Origin: CAIVAT01 sp964455285
Lineage (GTDB): Bacteria; Bacteroidota; Bacteroidia; Bacteroidales; FEN-979
Assembly: GCA_964455285.1 (NCBI GenBank)
Contig: CAYVVG010000003.1
Span: 1-64,000, forward strand
Length of the DNA: 64,000 nt
Reading direction: 5' to 3'
In this document: positions 32,322 through 41,238 of the stretch, in pieces
How the letters are laid out: each line of letters begins with the position of its first letter
How positions within the stretch are numbered: the first letter of the stretch is position 1
Program-made: the position numbers and the translations under genes
The notes under the pieces: model-generated
What the model saw: only the letters and a program-made list of their open reading frames with translations
Databases searched by the model: none
What the model was told of the DNA's origin: nothing

Positions 32322-33920
32322 TTACCTTCTCTTGAGCAGGAAGATCGTTCCGATCGCCAGCAGCGATGCCCCCAGCAGGATGAGGAACCACTCCGACAGG
32401 GTGGGTACCGTCGGGCCCGAGATGGCAACCTGGGCTTCGATCAGGTATTTGTAATCATCGTCGAGGAGATAGGGAGTCGGGTCGCCAATGGCGAAGAAGA
32501 AGAACGCATTGTCGCGGTAAGGCGAATCCACCATGCAGGCCATCGGGTACCAGCCGCCGGCGCTGGCCGGCTGTACGAGACCCACATAGAATTCTTCATT
32601 GGTAAACGAGGGAGGCGAGGGGAAAGTGAAGTTGATATAGGTGCCCAGGTCGCCTGAGGTGATGACGTGGTCGGCCGATTGGGCCACGATGGCGCCGGCG
32701 CTGTTGATGACCACGGCGGAGATCGTGTTGCCCACGTTGGCGGCATAGGCATACATGCCCAGGTTGGCGCCGGGAACCGTTCCCGTGCCGTTCATGAAAA
32801 ACCGGCTGGCAAAGATTCCTCCTCCGGTCCCGGCACCATAACCGGTTACGGGGTTAAAGGAATAGCAATATCCAAACAGGTTGGAGTTGACATTCACCGG
32901 GATGGACATGCTGTTGTTGACCAGGAAGTTCTCTCCGGCACCCGGCGATACGGAAACCGTCACATCGACGTTTTCAAGGAAGGTCGTTGTCCAGGGCGGG
33001 AAGGAGATGATGGCCGCAGCTCCGACAGCCAGCCCGGAAACAGACTGGGTGGCGGTATAACGCACAGCGGCGTTGGCCTGGCTGGTAATGGTCAGCGTGG
33101 CCAGGAAGGAGTCGGGTGCAGGGCCATTGTTGATCACGCGGGCGGAGATGCCGGCCGGGACGCCGCTCGGTACCGGGGTCTTTTCCATGGCATAGATGTT
33201 GGTCACCTGGAACACGTCGGTGATCGAATTATTGACAAACATCGTGGCCGGACGCCAGTTGGAATAAGCCAGGGTGGTCGGCAGTGCGGTGAGGCTTCTT
33301 TGCCCGACCAGGCCATTGGTCAGGTTCAGGTTACACAGGGCAACCACGGGGCCTGTGCCCACGGCATTCCGGTTGGAGAATTCCCAGGCTACATACACCC
33401 CGCCGCCGGTATAGGTGAAAGGAGTGCCCCCGCTGAAATTCACGACATAGGGACCCGCTGCGATGGGAACCGCGAATGAAGCGATGTTGCTGACCAGTGT
33501 AAATCCGGCCGTCGTCCAGGTGGTACCCAGGGTATAGGTGACATCGCTGGTGTTCATCAGGTAAACCTTGAAGCTTCCGGTTTGAGAGGTCCCCCCGGCT
33601 GTGCCGACCAGGAACCCGATGGCATCGATGGTGGCGCCGACGGGAAAGCCGCTGGCTGCCATCTCGGCGGGGCGGATCAGGTACTGGGTCCTTTGATAAT
33701 TATAGGTGTTACCCGGGATCCGGGTGTTGCCGGAGGTGCCACCGGTGGAAGGAAGAGCCCACAGGCTCAATACATCGGTATTGGCCGACTGGGTTCCGAA
33801 AGTAGCGCCGCCTTGTGCGTAGCCGTCGGGCGGCATGCCGCCGATCCGTTGTGGTTTCTGGGCAAAATTAATGCCGGCAAGAAGCAGAAAAACCATGAGC
33901 AGGGTAAACTGTTTTCTCAT
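32322..33920 (-). CDS. Secreted protein with IPTL-CTERM-like anchor, 532 aa
   Basis: Signal peptide MRKQFTLLMVFLLLAGINFAQ; an earlier ATG at 33989 only adds a poor N-terminus. The body (30-500) is Gly/Thr/Val-rich beta structure, including two Ig-like stretches (SFLATLTITSQANAAVRYT, VDVTVSVSPGAGENFLVNNS). The C-terminus is VPTLSEWFLILLGASLLAIG followed by a basic tail (LLKRR), matching IPTL-CTERM: the IPTLSEW motif, one hydrophobic helix, then Arg. Such tails are associated with exosortase-type sorting in other bacteria. It differs from the T9SS tails on neighbouring secreted proteins. Function unknown. Confidence 0.82.
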   Translation of the reverse strand: MRKQFTLLMVFLLLAGINFAQKPQRIGGMPPDGYAQGGATFGTQSANTDVLSLWALPSTGGTSGNTRIPGNTYNYQRTQYLIRPAEMAASGFPVGATIDAIGFLVGTAGGTSQTGSFKVYLMNTSDVTYTLGTTWTTAGFTLVSNIASFAVPIAAGPYVVNFSGGTPFTYTGGGVYVAWEFSNRNAVGTGPVVALCNLNLTNGLVGQRSLTALPTTLAYSNWRPATMFVNNSITDVFQVTNIYAMEKTPVPSGVPAGISARVINNGPAPDSFLATLTITSQANAAVRYTATQSVSGLAVGAAAIISFPPWTTTFLENVDVTVSVSPGAGENFLVNNSMSIPVNVNSNLFGYCYSFNPVTGYGAGTGGGIFASRFFMNGTGTVPGANLGMYAYAANVGNTISAVVINSAGAIVAQSADHVITSGDLGTYINFTFPSPPSFTNEEFYVGLVQPASAGGWYPMACMVDSPYRDNAFFFFAIGDPTPYLLDDDYKYLIEAQVAISGPTVPTLSEWFLILLGASLLAIGTIFLLKRR

Positions 33921-34509
33921 AATCCAAGTTTTTAAGGTGAATAGTTCAAATGAAAGAGGTATGTTCGGGTTGGTTGAATTCAATGTCATGAAATTGTTGA
34001 TTCAAGTCGAAAATAGGGCTGATAAATTTATGAAAAAAAAGATAAAACCCAACAAATCAAAAAAAAAAATATTCTCCCCTATTAATACCCGACAGCAAGC
34101 ATGGGGCAACGATCACTCTTTCAAACAGATGATGGCCGGTACAGGATGCATCCCGCACCCGGTCACCCCATCCGGGTACATTCCGTGTTCCCTTCATGGC
34201 TGCTTTATGAAAACATTCCATTTACACACTGCTTTATCCTGTATACTATGTCATACTCACCTGTGATATTTTTGGCATTTTAATGTTGCATTTGAATGGT
34301 TCCCGTGTGTAATAAATTCTGGTTTTCCCGTCCGGAATTTCCGCAAGGATTCACCCACTCAGCCCTCATGCTCCCGGGATTGCCACTCCTGTGGCCTGAT
34401 CCGTCACACGCGCCTGGCACACACACGCGGTAGTCGAACCCGCCCGTGCACCTGTATCAAGGTTCCGGCCAGGATTTCCTTGCCGATTATCTGCGGCATT
34501 TTTTTCACA
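33921..34509. other. Long intergenic region with A-rich tracts
   Basis: About 590 bp between divergent genes. It holds A-rich tracts around 34030-34070 and several short AT-rich stretches. No RNA gene, clear repeat or coding frame was recognised, and I saw no -7 box for the minus-strand gene. Confidence 0.5.
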
Positions 34510-34543
34510 TTTGCCAGGGATCACATCTATAAAAATACATTTG
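34510..34543 (+). promoter_or_regulatory. Promoter of the molybdoenzyme operon
   Basis: TTTG at 34510-34513 and TACATTTG at 34536-34543, a 22-bp spacer, 13 bp before the ATG at 34557. The spacer is a little longer than usual. Confidence 0.55.
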
Positions 34544-34556
34544 TTCATTTATTGAC

Positions 34557-36803
34557 ATGAACCGACGGAATTTCATCAGGATCTCATCGCTGGGAGCCGG
34601 GGGCGCCCTGATGGGGACCCTGGGGTTCGGCGCCGCCAGAGAAGCATCCTTGTTTGACAGGCTGACCGGGAAAGAGGATGCCGCAAGCCGGGCAGGCAGG
34701 CCCACCCCCACCTACTGCGAGATCTGCTTCTGGAAATGCGCTGGCTGGGTGTACAAGAACGACCGGGGCGAAATATGGAAGATCATCGGAAATGAAAAAG
34801 ATCCGCATTGCAACGGCCGTCTCTGCCCCCGTGGCACCGGCGGGGTAGGGATGTACCATGATCCCGACCGCCTGAAAACCCCGCTGATCCGGACCGGGCC
34901 CCGCGGAAACCAGGTATTCAGGCGGGCCAGCTGGGATGAGGCCTTTGATTATATCGCGAAAAAGCTGGATCATATCGCCAAACAATACGGGCCCGAAACG
35001 GTCGCCCTGATCACCCACGGCTCGGGGGGCAAATTGCTTTCCACCCTGATGAAGGCCTACGGTTCGGATGCCATCGCCGGTCCCTCCTATGCCCAGTGCA
35101 AAGGGCCGCGGGAAGCCGGTTTTGAACTCACCTTCGGCACCGCCCTGGAATCGCCCGAGCCGACCGACATCCGCGACACCCGGTGCCTGGTCCTTATCGG
35201 CAGCCACCTGGGCGAGAACATGCACAATTCGCAGGTGCAGGAGATGGCCGATGCGATCGGCAGGGGAGCCACCCTGATCACCGTGGATCCCCGTTTCTCG
35301 ACCGCGGCCGGGAAATCGAAATTCTGGCTTCCGATCAAGCCGGCCACGGATCTGGCACTTCTGCTGGCATGGACCAATGTCATCATCGGGAACGGTTGGT
35401 ACGATAAAGAATATGTGGAGAGATACACCACAGGGTTCGACAAACTGAAAGAGCACGTGGCCCCCTTCACCCCGGAATGGGCTTACGGCATCACCACGAT
35501 CGCCCCCGACCTGATCCGTGAAACCGCCAGGGAGATGTCGCACGCGGCCCCCGCGGTCATCATTCACCCTGGCCGGCATGTCACCTGGTACGGCGACGAC
35601 ACCCAGCGGTCGCGCGCCATTGCCATCCTGAACGCCCTGCTCGGCTCCTGGGGCCGCCGGGGCGGATTCTATCTGTCCGAATCGCAATCGATACCCGAGT
35701 ACCCGCACCCGCCCTTTCCGCCGGTCAGGCGCTCCTGGCGCGATGTGCTGGGCGACCGTTACCCCTTCGCCACACTCCCGCTGGCCAACGCCATCGTCGA
35801 CGGATCGATCGCGGGCAACCTGAACGATTTTCAATACCGCGGCTGGATCGTCAATGGCAGCAACCTGAACATGACGATGCCCGACACAAGGAAAACTCTG
35901 CGCGCTATCCAGGAACTCGAACTCCTTGTTGTCATTGACACCATGCCGATGGAGATCACCGGGTGGGCCGATGTCGTCCTGCCCGAATGCACCTACCTCG
36001 AACGGTACGACGTGGTCCGTAACGATCCTAACCGGGAGCCGGTGATCGCCCTGAGGATGCCGGCCGCCGAACCGAAATACGACACCCGGCCCGCCTGGTG
36101 GATCACCCGCGAACTGGCGCACAGGATGGGTCTCGGAGCCTATTTTTCCTGGAAGAGCATCGAAGAATTCCTCGACTACAAGCTGAAGCGGATGGATTCC
36201 TCACTGGAGGAGATGCAGAGGGTCGGGGTGAAAAAATATGAGCGCACCGCCGGAGACCTGTATATTTCGGACAGCAACCCGCCTGTGTTCGAAACCCCGT
36301 CGGGAAAGATCGAGCTCTATTCCGACCAGCTGGCCCAGGCCGGATTCGATCCCATGCCCCGGTACACCCCCCACCCGGAACCCCCGGAGGGGTTTTACCG
36401 GCTGATCTACGGAAGGACCCCTGCGCACACATTCTCCCGCACATCGAACAATCCCAACCTGACCGCCATCATGCCCGAGAACAGCATCTGGATCCATCCC
36501 ATCGTCGCCGCCAACTGGCAACTCAGGGAGGGGCAGGAGGTCTGGCTGAAGAACCAGGACGGCGTGGTGGCCGATGTTCCGGGCAAGGTTCGGATCACCG
36601 AACGCATCCGCTGGGATTCGGTTTATATGGTCCACGGTTTCGGGCATACCGGCAAACTGTTGAGCCGGGCCTTCCGTAAAGGGGTCAGCGACTCGGCCCT
36701 GATCACCCGTGTGATGGTCGACCCCGTGATGGGCGGGACCGGCATGCGCGGGAATTTCGTTACGTTCCTCACCGAAAATCCGGAGAAGGAGGTGAAAGCA
36801 TGA
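34557..36803 (+). CDS. Molybdopterin oxidoreductase, Psr/Phs-like catalytic subunit, 748 aa
   Basis: DMSO-reductase-family Mo-bisPGD enzyme. The N-terminus MNRRNFIRISSLGAGGALMG is a twin-arginine signal, placing it on the outer face of the inner membrane. Cys54, Cys57, Cys61 and Cys90 bind a [4Fe-4S] cluster (YCEICFWKC...GRLCPRG). GPSYAQCKGPREAG at about 176-189 puts Cys181 at the likely Mo-ligand position, as in polysulfide/thiosulfate reductases. GSHLGENMHNSQ, VDPRFSTAA and the C-terminal IHPIVAANWQL/GHTGKLL region match the family. With the FeS and NrfD subunits it forms a quinol-linked complex; the neighbouring sulfur-transport genes suggest a sulfur oxyanion or polysulfide substrate, but arsenate or other oxyanions cannot be excluded. 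Confidence 0.9.
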   Translation: MNRRNFIRISSLGAGGALMGTLGFGAAREASLFDRLTGKEDAASRAGRPTPTYCEICFWKCAGWVYKNDRGEIWKIIGNEKDPHCNGRLCPRGTGGVGMYHDPDRLKTPLIRTGPRGNQVFRRASWDEAFDYIAKKLDHIAKQYGPETVALITHGSGGKLLSTLMKAYGSDAIAGPSYAQCKGPREAGFELTFGTALESPEPTDIRDTRCLVLIGSHLGENMHNSQVQEMADAIGRGATLITVDPRFSTAAGKSKFWLPIKPATDLALLLAWTNVIIGNGWYDKEYVERYTTGFDKLKEHVAPFTPEWAYGITTIAPDLIRETAREMSHAAPAVIIHPGRHVTWYGDDTQRSRAIAILNALLGSWGRRGGFYLSESQSIPEYPHPPFPPVRRSWRDVLGDRYPFATLPLANAIVDGSIAGNLNDFQYRGWIVNGSNLNMTMPDTRKTLRAIQELELLVVIDTMPMEITGWADVVLPECTYLERYDVVRNDPNREPVIALRMPAAEPKYDTRPAWWITRELAHRMGLGAYFSWKSIEEFLDYKLKRMDSSLEEMQRVGVKKYERTAGDLYISDSNPPVFETPSGKIELYSDQLAQAGFDPMPRYTPHPEPPEGFYRLIYGRTPAHTFSRTSNNPNLTAIMPENSIWIHPIVAANWQLREGQEVWLKNQDGVVADVPGKVRITERIRWDSVYMVHGFGHTGKLLSRAFRKGVSDSALITRVMVDPVMGGTGMRGNFVTFLTENPEKEVKA

Positions 36804-37333
36804 GATTTGCGATGGCCGTTGACACCCGGAAGTGTGTCGGCTGCAGCGACTGTGTCGTTGCATGTCAGACCGAGAATGAAGTCCCCATCGGTTATTGCCG
36901 CGACTGGATCGTGGAGGTGAACGACGGGACTTATCCAAAACTGGAGATGGAACTGCGTTCGGAACGGTGCAACCACTGCTCCAACTCCCCTTGCGTGCGT
37001 TGCTGCCCCACCGGCGCGAGTCATTACAGCGACGGAGGCATCGTGCTGGTAACCCCGCACAAGTGCATCGGCTGCGGAGCGTGCATCGCTTCCTGTCCTT
37101 ACGACGCCCGGTACCCGCATCCCAAGGGGCATGTGGACAAATGCACCTTCTGCATCCACCGGGTGAAGGAGGGTCTGCCTCCCGCCTGTGTGGCCGTTTG
37201 CCCCACGAAATGCCTGACTTTCGGCGACACCGACGATCCCCGCAGCGAGATCTCCCTGCTGCTGAAGAGCCGGAAATACAAGCGGCTGATCCCGGAAGCA
37301 GGGACCGACCCCAATCTCTACTTTTTAACCTGA
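36800..37333 (+). CDS. Four-cluster ferredoxin subunit (PsrB/NrfC-like), 177 aa
   Basis: Electron-transfer subunit with four Cys groups for four [4Fe-4S] clusters: CVGCSDCVVAC near the start, CNHCSNSPCVRCCP, CIGCGACIASCP and CTFC with a later CVAVCP. No signal peptide; such subunits are co-exported with the Tat-bearing catalytic subunit. The start overlaps the stop of the catalytic gene (ATGA) and the NrfD subunit follows after 5 bp, so this is a three-gene complex operon. Confidence 0.94.
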   Translation: MRFAMAVDTRKCVGCSDCVVACQTENEVPIGYCRDWIVEVNDGTYPKLEMELRSERCNHCSNSPCVRCCPTGASHYSDGGIVLVTPHKCIGCGACIASCPYDARYPHPKGHVDKCTFCIHRVKEGLPPACVAVCPTKCLTFGDTDDPRSEISLLLKSRKYKRLIPEAGTDPNLYFLT

Positions 37334-37338
37334 GCATC

Positions 37339-38280
37339 ATGAGAGAAGAGCATATCATCAGCGGCCGGATGAACCCCCTGGTGGATCCTTCGCTGAACAT
37401 ATGGCACTGGCAGATCCCTTTGTACCTCTTCGTCGGGGGGGTCGCCGCCGGCATCCTGTTCTTCGCCGCCCTCTACTACATCCTGGGCCGGGAGAGGGAC
37501 AACCCAACTGCCGTCCGCGTCGCTCCCCTACTCACCCCGGTTCTGCTGGTCATCGGCCTGGGAGCCCTGTTCCTCGACCTGAACCACAAAGCCTGGTTCT
37601 GGCAGCTTTACATGACCCTCCGCATCGAGTCGCCCATGTCGTGGGGGGCCTGGACGCTGATGGTCATCACCCCGGCAGCGGTGATCTGGTGCGCCACCTG
37701 GGCAAAGCAACTCGATCCGGGCTGGCGCTGGCGATTCCCGTTCCTCGAAACCTGGGAGGCCTTTTTCACCCGTCACCGGATGGTCCTGGCATGGATCCTG
37801 CTGGTTTCTGCGATCATCCTGGGGGTTTATACCGGCATCCTGCTCTCGGCCTTCAACGCACGGCCGCTATGGAACACCAGCATCCTGGGGCCCCTGTTCC
37901 TGGCTTCGAGCCTTTCGACCGGGGCTGCCGTGATCATGCTGATGGCACGCACGCATGCCGAGCGGCTGCTTTTCAGCCGCATCGACCTGGTGATGATCGG
38001 GATCGAATTGTTCCTCATCATTCACATGTTCATGGGATTCCAGGCCAGTACGCAGGTTCAGATCGATGCCGCCCGGCTCTTCCTGGGCGGACCCTACACG
38101 GGCATCTTCTGGATCTTCGTGGTCGGCCTTGGACTGGCCCTTCCGGCCTTCCTGGAAACCCTCGAGCTCAGGGGATACAGGATCCCTGTTTATGTCACCT
38201 CGGGCCTGGTGCTGCTGGGAGGGATCTTCCTGAGGTTCATCATCGTGTACGCGGGGCAGGCCAGCAGGTACCTGTACTAG
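37339..38280 (+). CDS. NrfD/PsrC-like membrane subunit, 313 aa
   Basis: Polytopic inner-membrane subunit with eight or nine helices and no haem motif. It begins NPLVDPSLNIWHWQIPLYLFVGGVAAG, the usual first quinone-site helix of NrfD proteins. LDLNHKAWFWQLYMTL and SPMSWGAWTL are conserved family segments. It exchanges electrons with the menaquinone pool for the catalytic and FeS subunits encoded just upstream. The ATG at 37339 follows the FeS stop codon by 5 bp; longer readings give non-conserved sequence. Confidence 0.92.
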   Translation: MREEHIISGRMNPLVDPSLNIWHWQIPLYLFVGGVAAGILFFAALYYILGRERDNPTAVRVAPLLTPVLLVIGLGALFLDLNHKAWFWQLYMTLRIESPMSWGAWTLMVITPAAVIWCATWAKQLDPGWRWRFPFLETWEAFFTRHRMVLAWILLVSAIILGVYTGILLSAFNARPLWNTSILGPLFLASSLSTGAAVIMLMARTHAERLLFSRIDLVMIGIELFLIIHMFMGFQASTQVQIDAARLFLGGPYTGIFWIFVVGLGLALPAFLETLELRGYRIPVYVTSGLVLLGGIFLRFIIVYAGQASRYLY

Positions 38281-38338
38281 TGAAGAGGGAAGAGTGAAGA
38301 GTGAAGGGTGTTTGAACGTGAGTAGTGAGTAGTGAATA
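38279..38338. repeat. Two tandem heptamer arrays, 4 x AGTGAAG and 3 x GTGAGTA
   Basis: AGTGAAG-type units at 38279-38306 (overlapping the nrfD-like stop codon) and GTGAGTA/GTGAGTA/GTGAATA at 38318-38338. Confidence 0.8.
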
Positions 38339-38351
38339 AATTCAGTGAAGG

Positions 38352-38885
38352 ATGGAGAATAAATCATTTTCCCGGAAGAGAGGATACATGAATCCTTATC
38401 TGGGCGGGGTGCTGCTGGGGCTGGTGCTGCTGGCGGCCAATTTCATTGCCGGGCGTGGTCTCGGAGCCAGCGGGGCGATCAAGAGCGCCGTGGTGGCGGG
38501 AACCCAGGCAGTGGCGCCGGGAGTGGCTCAGCACACGAAGTTCTTCAAGGAATACCATGAGGAGCATTCCGGTCCCCCGTTGAAGAACTGGCTTGTATTC
38601 CAGATGCTGGGGGTGGTGGCGGGAGCTTTCGCTTCGGGGGCACTGGCCGGACGTCTCAAATTCAAGGTGGAACACAACCCGAAGATCACCTCCCGGAGAA
38701 GATTGATCTTCGCCCTGATCGGGGGGATCCTGTTCGGGGTGGGATCCCAGCTGGGACGGGGATGCACCAGCGGCTCGGCCCTGAGCGGCATGGCCGTCCT
38801 CTCCTTCGGCGGCATCATCACCATGATGGCCATCTTCGGCGGCGCCTATGCCCTGGCATGGTTCTTCAGGAAAAACTGGATATAG
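38352..38885 (+). CDS. YeeE/YedE half-transporter, 177 aa
   Basis: Membrane protein of the YeeE/YedE (DUF395) family, about half the length of E. coli YeeE. Four or five helices are visible (about 15-33, 78-97, 117-136, 145-172). The conserved thiol motif SQLGRGCTSGSAL lies between the last two. TsuA-type relatives import thiosulfate through Cys relays, so sulfur-compound transport is inferred. It is paired with the second half-gene at 38983. An alternative ATG at 38388 would remove 12 residues. Confidence 0.88.
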   Translation: MENKSFSRKRGYMNPYLGGVLLGLVLLAANFIAGRGLGASGAIKSAVVAGTQAVAPGVAQHTKFFKEYHEEHSGPPLKNWLVFQMLGVVAGAFASGALAGRLKFKVEHNPKITSRRRLIFALIGGILFGVGSQLGRGCTSGSALSGMAVLSFGGIITMMAIFGGAYALAWFFRKNWI

Positions 38886-38901
38886 GGAATGAGTGGCCGG
38901 T

Positions 38902-38975
38902 GGTGCGTGGTGAGTGGTGAGTAGTGAATGGTCAGTTGCAAATCGTAAATCGTTAATCTTAAATCGTTAATCGTT
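38902..38975. repeat. Tandem heptamer arrays, 5 x GGTGAGT and 5 x AATCGTT
   Basis: GGTGAGT-type units at 38902-38936 and AATCGT[A/T]-type units at 38941-38975 fill the gap between the two YeeE halves. Confidence 0.85.
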
Positions 38976-38982
38976 AATCCCC

Positions 38983-39573
38983 ATGGGTCCTTTATCTGTC
39001 AATGAAATCATCTCTCCCGACACCAACCTGCTCCTGGCCTTTTTCATCGGCGTGGGTTTCGGGTTCGTGCTGGAACAGTGCGGTTTCTCCTCGAGCCGGA
39101 AGCTGGCTGGCCTTTTTTACGGTTACGACATGGTCGTTCTCAAGGTGTTTTTCACCGGGGGTGTGACGGCCATGCTCGGACTGCTTTTCTTCAGCCTCTT
39201 CGGCTGGATCGACCTGAACATGGTGTACGTCAACCCGACCTACCTGGCTTCGGCCATCGTCGGGGGGCTGATCATGGGAGCGGGATTCATCACCGGCGGG
39301 TATTGCCCGGGCACCAGTTTCTGCGGGGCCGCTATCGGAAAGATCGACGCCGTGGTCTTCATCGGGGGCCTCTTTCTCGGGGTGATGTTCTTCGCCTACG
39401 GATACCCCCTGTTTGAAACGCTGTACAAAGCCGGAGACATGGGAGCGCTCAAAATCTCAACCCTGGCGGGGACAAGCGACGGTGTGTTCGCGCTGATCCT
39501 GGTAGTCGTTGCCCTGGCCATGTTCTACGTATCTGAATGGCTGGAAAAGCGCTTCGCCCGCGAAGAGTACTGA
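38983..39573 (+). CDS. YeeE/YedE half-transporter, 196 aa
   Basis: Second DUF395 protein. VGFGFVLEQCGFSSSRKL near residue 35 and GGYCPGTSFCGAA near 105 carry conserved cysteines of the family, with four to five helices around them. It likely works with the 177-aa half as a two-subunit sulfur-compound channel; pairs of half-size YedE proteins occur in other bacteria. The downstream rhodanese-like gene starts 50 bp later. Confidence 0.9.
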   Translation: MGPLSVNEIISPDTNLLLAFFIGVGFGFVLEQCGFSSSRKLAGLFYGYDMVVLKVFFTGGVTAMLGLLFFSLFGWIDLNMVYVNPTYLASAIVGGLIMGAGFITGGYCPGTSFCGAAIGKIDAVVFIGGLFLGVMFFAYGYPLFETLYKAGDMGALKISTLAGTSDGVFALILVVVALAMFYVSEWLEKRFAREEY

Positions 39574-39623
39574 TCCGTTTTCCACCGGCCCGAATTAACC
39601 ATTTCAACCTTAACGGAATTTTC

Positions 39624-40253
39624 ATGAAACCCCTTCATTACCTTACCCTGGTCCTGCTGATCCTCGCCGTGGTCATCGCGCTGGTGCCGCAGAACACCAC
39701 CCGTCCCTACAAACTGACCGCCGAACAGTTGCTGGGCGAGATCCGCACCGGCACCCAGTTCATCAGCCCCGATGAAGTGGCCGACCGGATCATCCGAAAA
39801 GACCCGTCGATCCAGCTGATCGATGTCAGAAATCCCCGGGATTTCGATGTTTTCAGTCTCCCCGGCGCTATCAACATTCCGCTGCAGGATATCCTGTCGG
39901 AAAAAAACACCGACATCCTGAACCAGGGGACGAAGATGAACATCTTTTACTCCAACGGGTCGACCGAGGCCAACGAGGCCTGGCTGCTGACCCGGCAGAT
40001 CGGGTACCCGAACAATTACGTGCTGCAGGGAGGTCTGAATTACTGGATGGAGACGATCGTCAACCCGGCGAAACCCGGCAACCTGGTGCCCGACGATGAA
40101 CTGGCACGGTATGATTTCCGGAAAGCGGCTTCGATGGCACTGGGCGGAGGCGAACTGGCCCCGGCCGCCGCGACAGCCGCTCCCTCCTCCGGCAAGCCGA
40201 ATCCCGGCGTGGTGCCCGTCAAGAAGAAGAAAAAAGCGTCGGGGGGCTGTTAG
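39624..40253 (+). CDS. Membrane-anchored rhodanese-like protein without catalytic Cys, 209 aa
   Basis: An N-terminal helix (about 5-22) acts as signal or anchor. A rhodanese fold follows (about 45-150) with IQLIDVRNPRDFDVFSLPGAINIP and a late YVLQGGLNYW. The active-site loop reads NIFYSNGSTEANEAW, with Ser110 where the sulfur-carrying Cys normally stands. The only Cys in the whole protein is the last residue (Cys209), after an Ala/Pro-rich linker and a KKKKK stretch. So it cannot work as a normal sulfurtransferase, unless Cys209 takes part. It follows the YeeE/YedE genes and overlaps the convergent mobA end by 4 bp. Confidence 0.85.
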   Translation: MKPLHYLTLVLLILAVVIALVPQNTTRPYKLTAEQLLGEIRTGTQFISPDEVADRIIRKDPSIQLIDVRNPRDFDVFSLPGAINIPLQDILSEKNTDILNQGTKMNIFYSNGSTEANEAWLLTRQIGYPNNYVLQGGLNYWMETIVNPAKPGNLVPDDELARYDFRKAASMALGGGELAPAAATAAPSSGKPNPGVVPVKKKKKASGGC

Positions 40254-40831
40254 CGTTCCGTCCGGGTCCCGTCGAGGTCGGCCGCCCGGTTCACATTCAG
40301 AAACCAACGTTGCAGATCCTTTTCAGGAACGTCGTCGAGCCTGACGATCCGGTGCGGGACATTGCGTAGCACTTCCAGCAGCTTGAATTTTCCCAGTTCC
40401 GCGTTTGCTTCAATCACCGGGATCAGCTCCCGGTGCCAGAACCCGCAAAGGGGTTCGGTGAAATCGCCGTGACGGGGCAGCACCAGGAGGACTGCATCGT
40501 CAAGGTACCGGGCCATCTGGCGGATGAGCTCAACAGGGATATGGGGCATGTCGCAGGAAAGCACCAGGTTCCAGCCGGTTGTGCTGGCGGCAAGTCCGGC
40601 ATGGATCCCCGCCAACGGAGCGCTGACGGGCAGCGTGTCGCCGACCACCCGGTAGCCCAGGTGATCGAGGTAGGCGGAATTGGCGCTGAGGATCACTTCG
40701 CTGTTCAGGGCCTCCGCCAGTGCGGTGGCATAACAGATCAACGGTTTCCCCCGATAGGGCAGCAGGGCCTTATCTGTTCCCATGCGGGAACTTTTTCCGC
40801 CGGCCAGGATCAGGGTCGAAAAGGATGGCAT
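40250..40831 (-). CDS. mobA: Molybdenum cofactor guanylyltransferase, 193 aa
   Basis: Attaches GMP to molybdopterin, making the bis-MGD cofactor needed by the Mo oxidoreductase encoded in this region. LILAGGKSSRMGTDKALLPY is the nucleotidyltransferase signature; LVLSCDMPHIP contains the metal-binding Asp. LAGIHAGL and ALCGFW-type segments are family features. Length is typical. Its presence next to the molybdoenzyme operon fits a cofactor-supply role. Confidence 0.93.
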   Translation of the reverse strand: MPSFSTLILAGGKSSRMGTDKALLPYRGKPLICYATALAEALNSEVILSANSAYLDHLGYRVVGDTLPVSAPLAGIHAGLAASTTGWNLVLSCDMPHIPVELIRQMARYLDDAVLLVLPRHGDFTEPLCGFWHRELIPVIEANAELGKFKLLEVLRNVPHRIVRLDDVPEKDLQRWFLNVNRAADLDGTRTER

Positions 40832-40848
40832 GGCCCCGACCCGGCTGA

Positions 40849-41235
40849 TTACAGTCCGGCAATAATCCCTTCGAGGATGCCGGTGACTTCGGTGGCCAGC
40901 TCTCCCAGGGAGGGATTCCTGATCGCCATCATGGAGGCCAGGGGGTTGACCGCCGCCACTTCGGTGGTGCCGTCGCCTTTGTCGATCACCAGTACGTTGC
41001 AGGGCAACATGGTGCCGATCTTCTCCTCGGCCTGAAGGGCTTTATACGCAAAGCCCGGGTTGCACATGCCCAGGATCTTGTACTTACGGATGTCAACGCC
41101 GAGCTTTTCATTGAGCTTCTGCTTCATGTCGATCTCCGTGATCATTCCAAAACCCTTGTCTTTCAACGCGGCAAGGACCTTTCCTTCGGCTTCTTCAAAC
41201 GGACAGGAAAGGAGTTTGGTGAAATAATATTCCAT
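40849..41235 (-). CDS. DUF302 family protein, 128 aa
   Basis: A small soluble protein with the DUF302 order: SCPFEEAEGKVLAALKDKGFGMITEID at the start, ILGMCNPGFAYKAL in the middle, and LLPCNVLVIDKGDGTTEVAA-like strand at the end. The two conserved Cys (in GMCNP and LPCNV) are present. The function is unknown; DUF302 genes often sit near sulfur- or redox-related genes, as here. It is 17 bp upstream of mobA on the same strand. Confidence 0.88.
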   Translation of the reverse strand: MEYYFTKLLSCPFEEAEGKVLAALKDKGFGMITEIDMKQKLNEKLGVDIRKYKILGMCNPGFAYKALQAEEKIGTMLPCNVLVIDKGDGTTEVAAVNPLASMMAIRNPSLGELATEVTGILEGIIAGL

Positions 41236-41238
41236 AAT

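Noticed and set aside
34584..36122. 512-codon open frame on the minus strand opposite the molybdoenzyme
   Set aside because: Antisense shadow of a clearly conserved Mo-bisPGD gene; no promoter or recognisable motif.
34557..36803. Selenocysteine at the Mo-ligand position
   Set aside because: The codon at residue 181 is an ordinary Cys codon (TGC) and no in-frame TGA is present.
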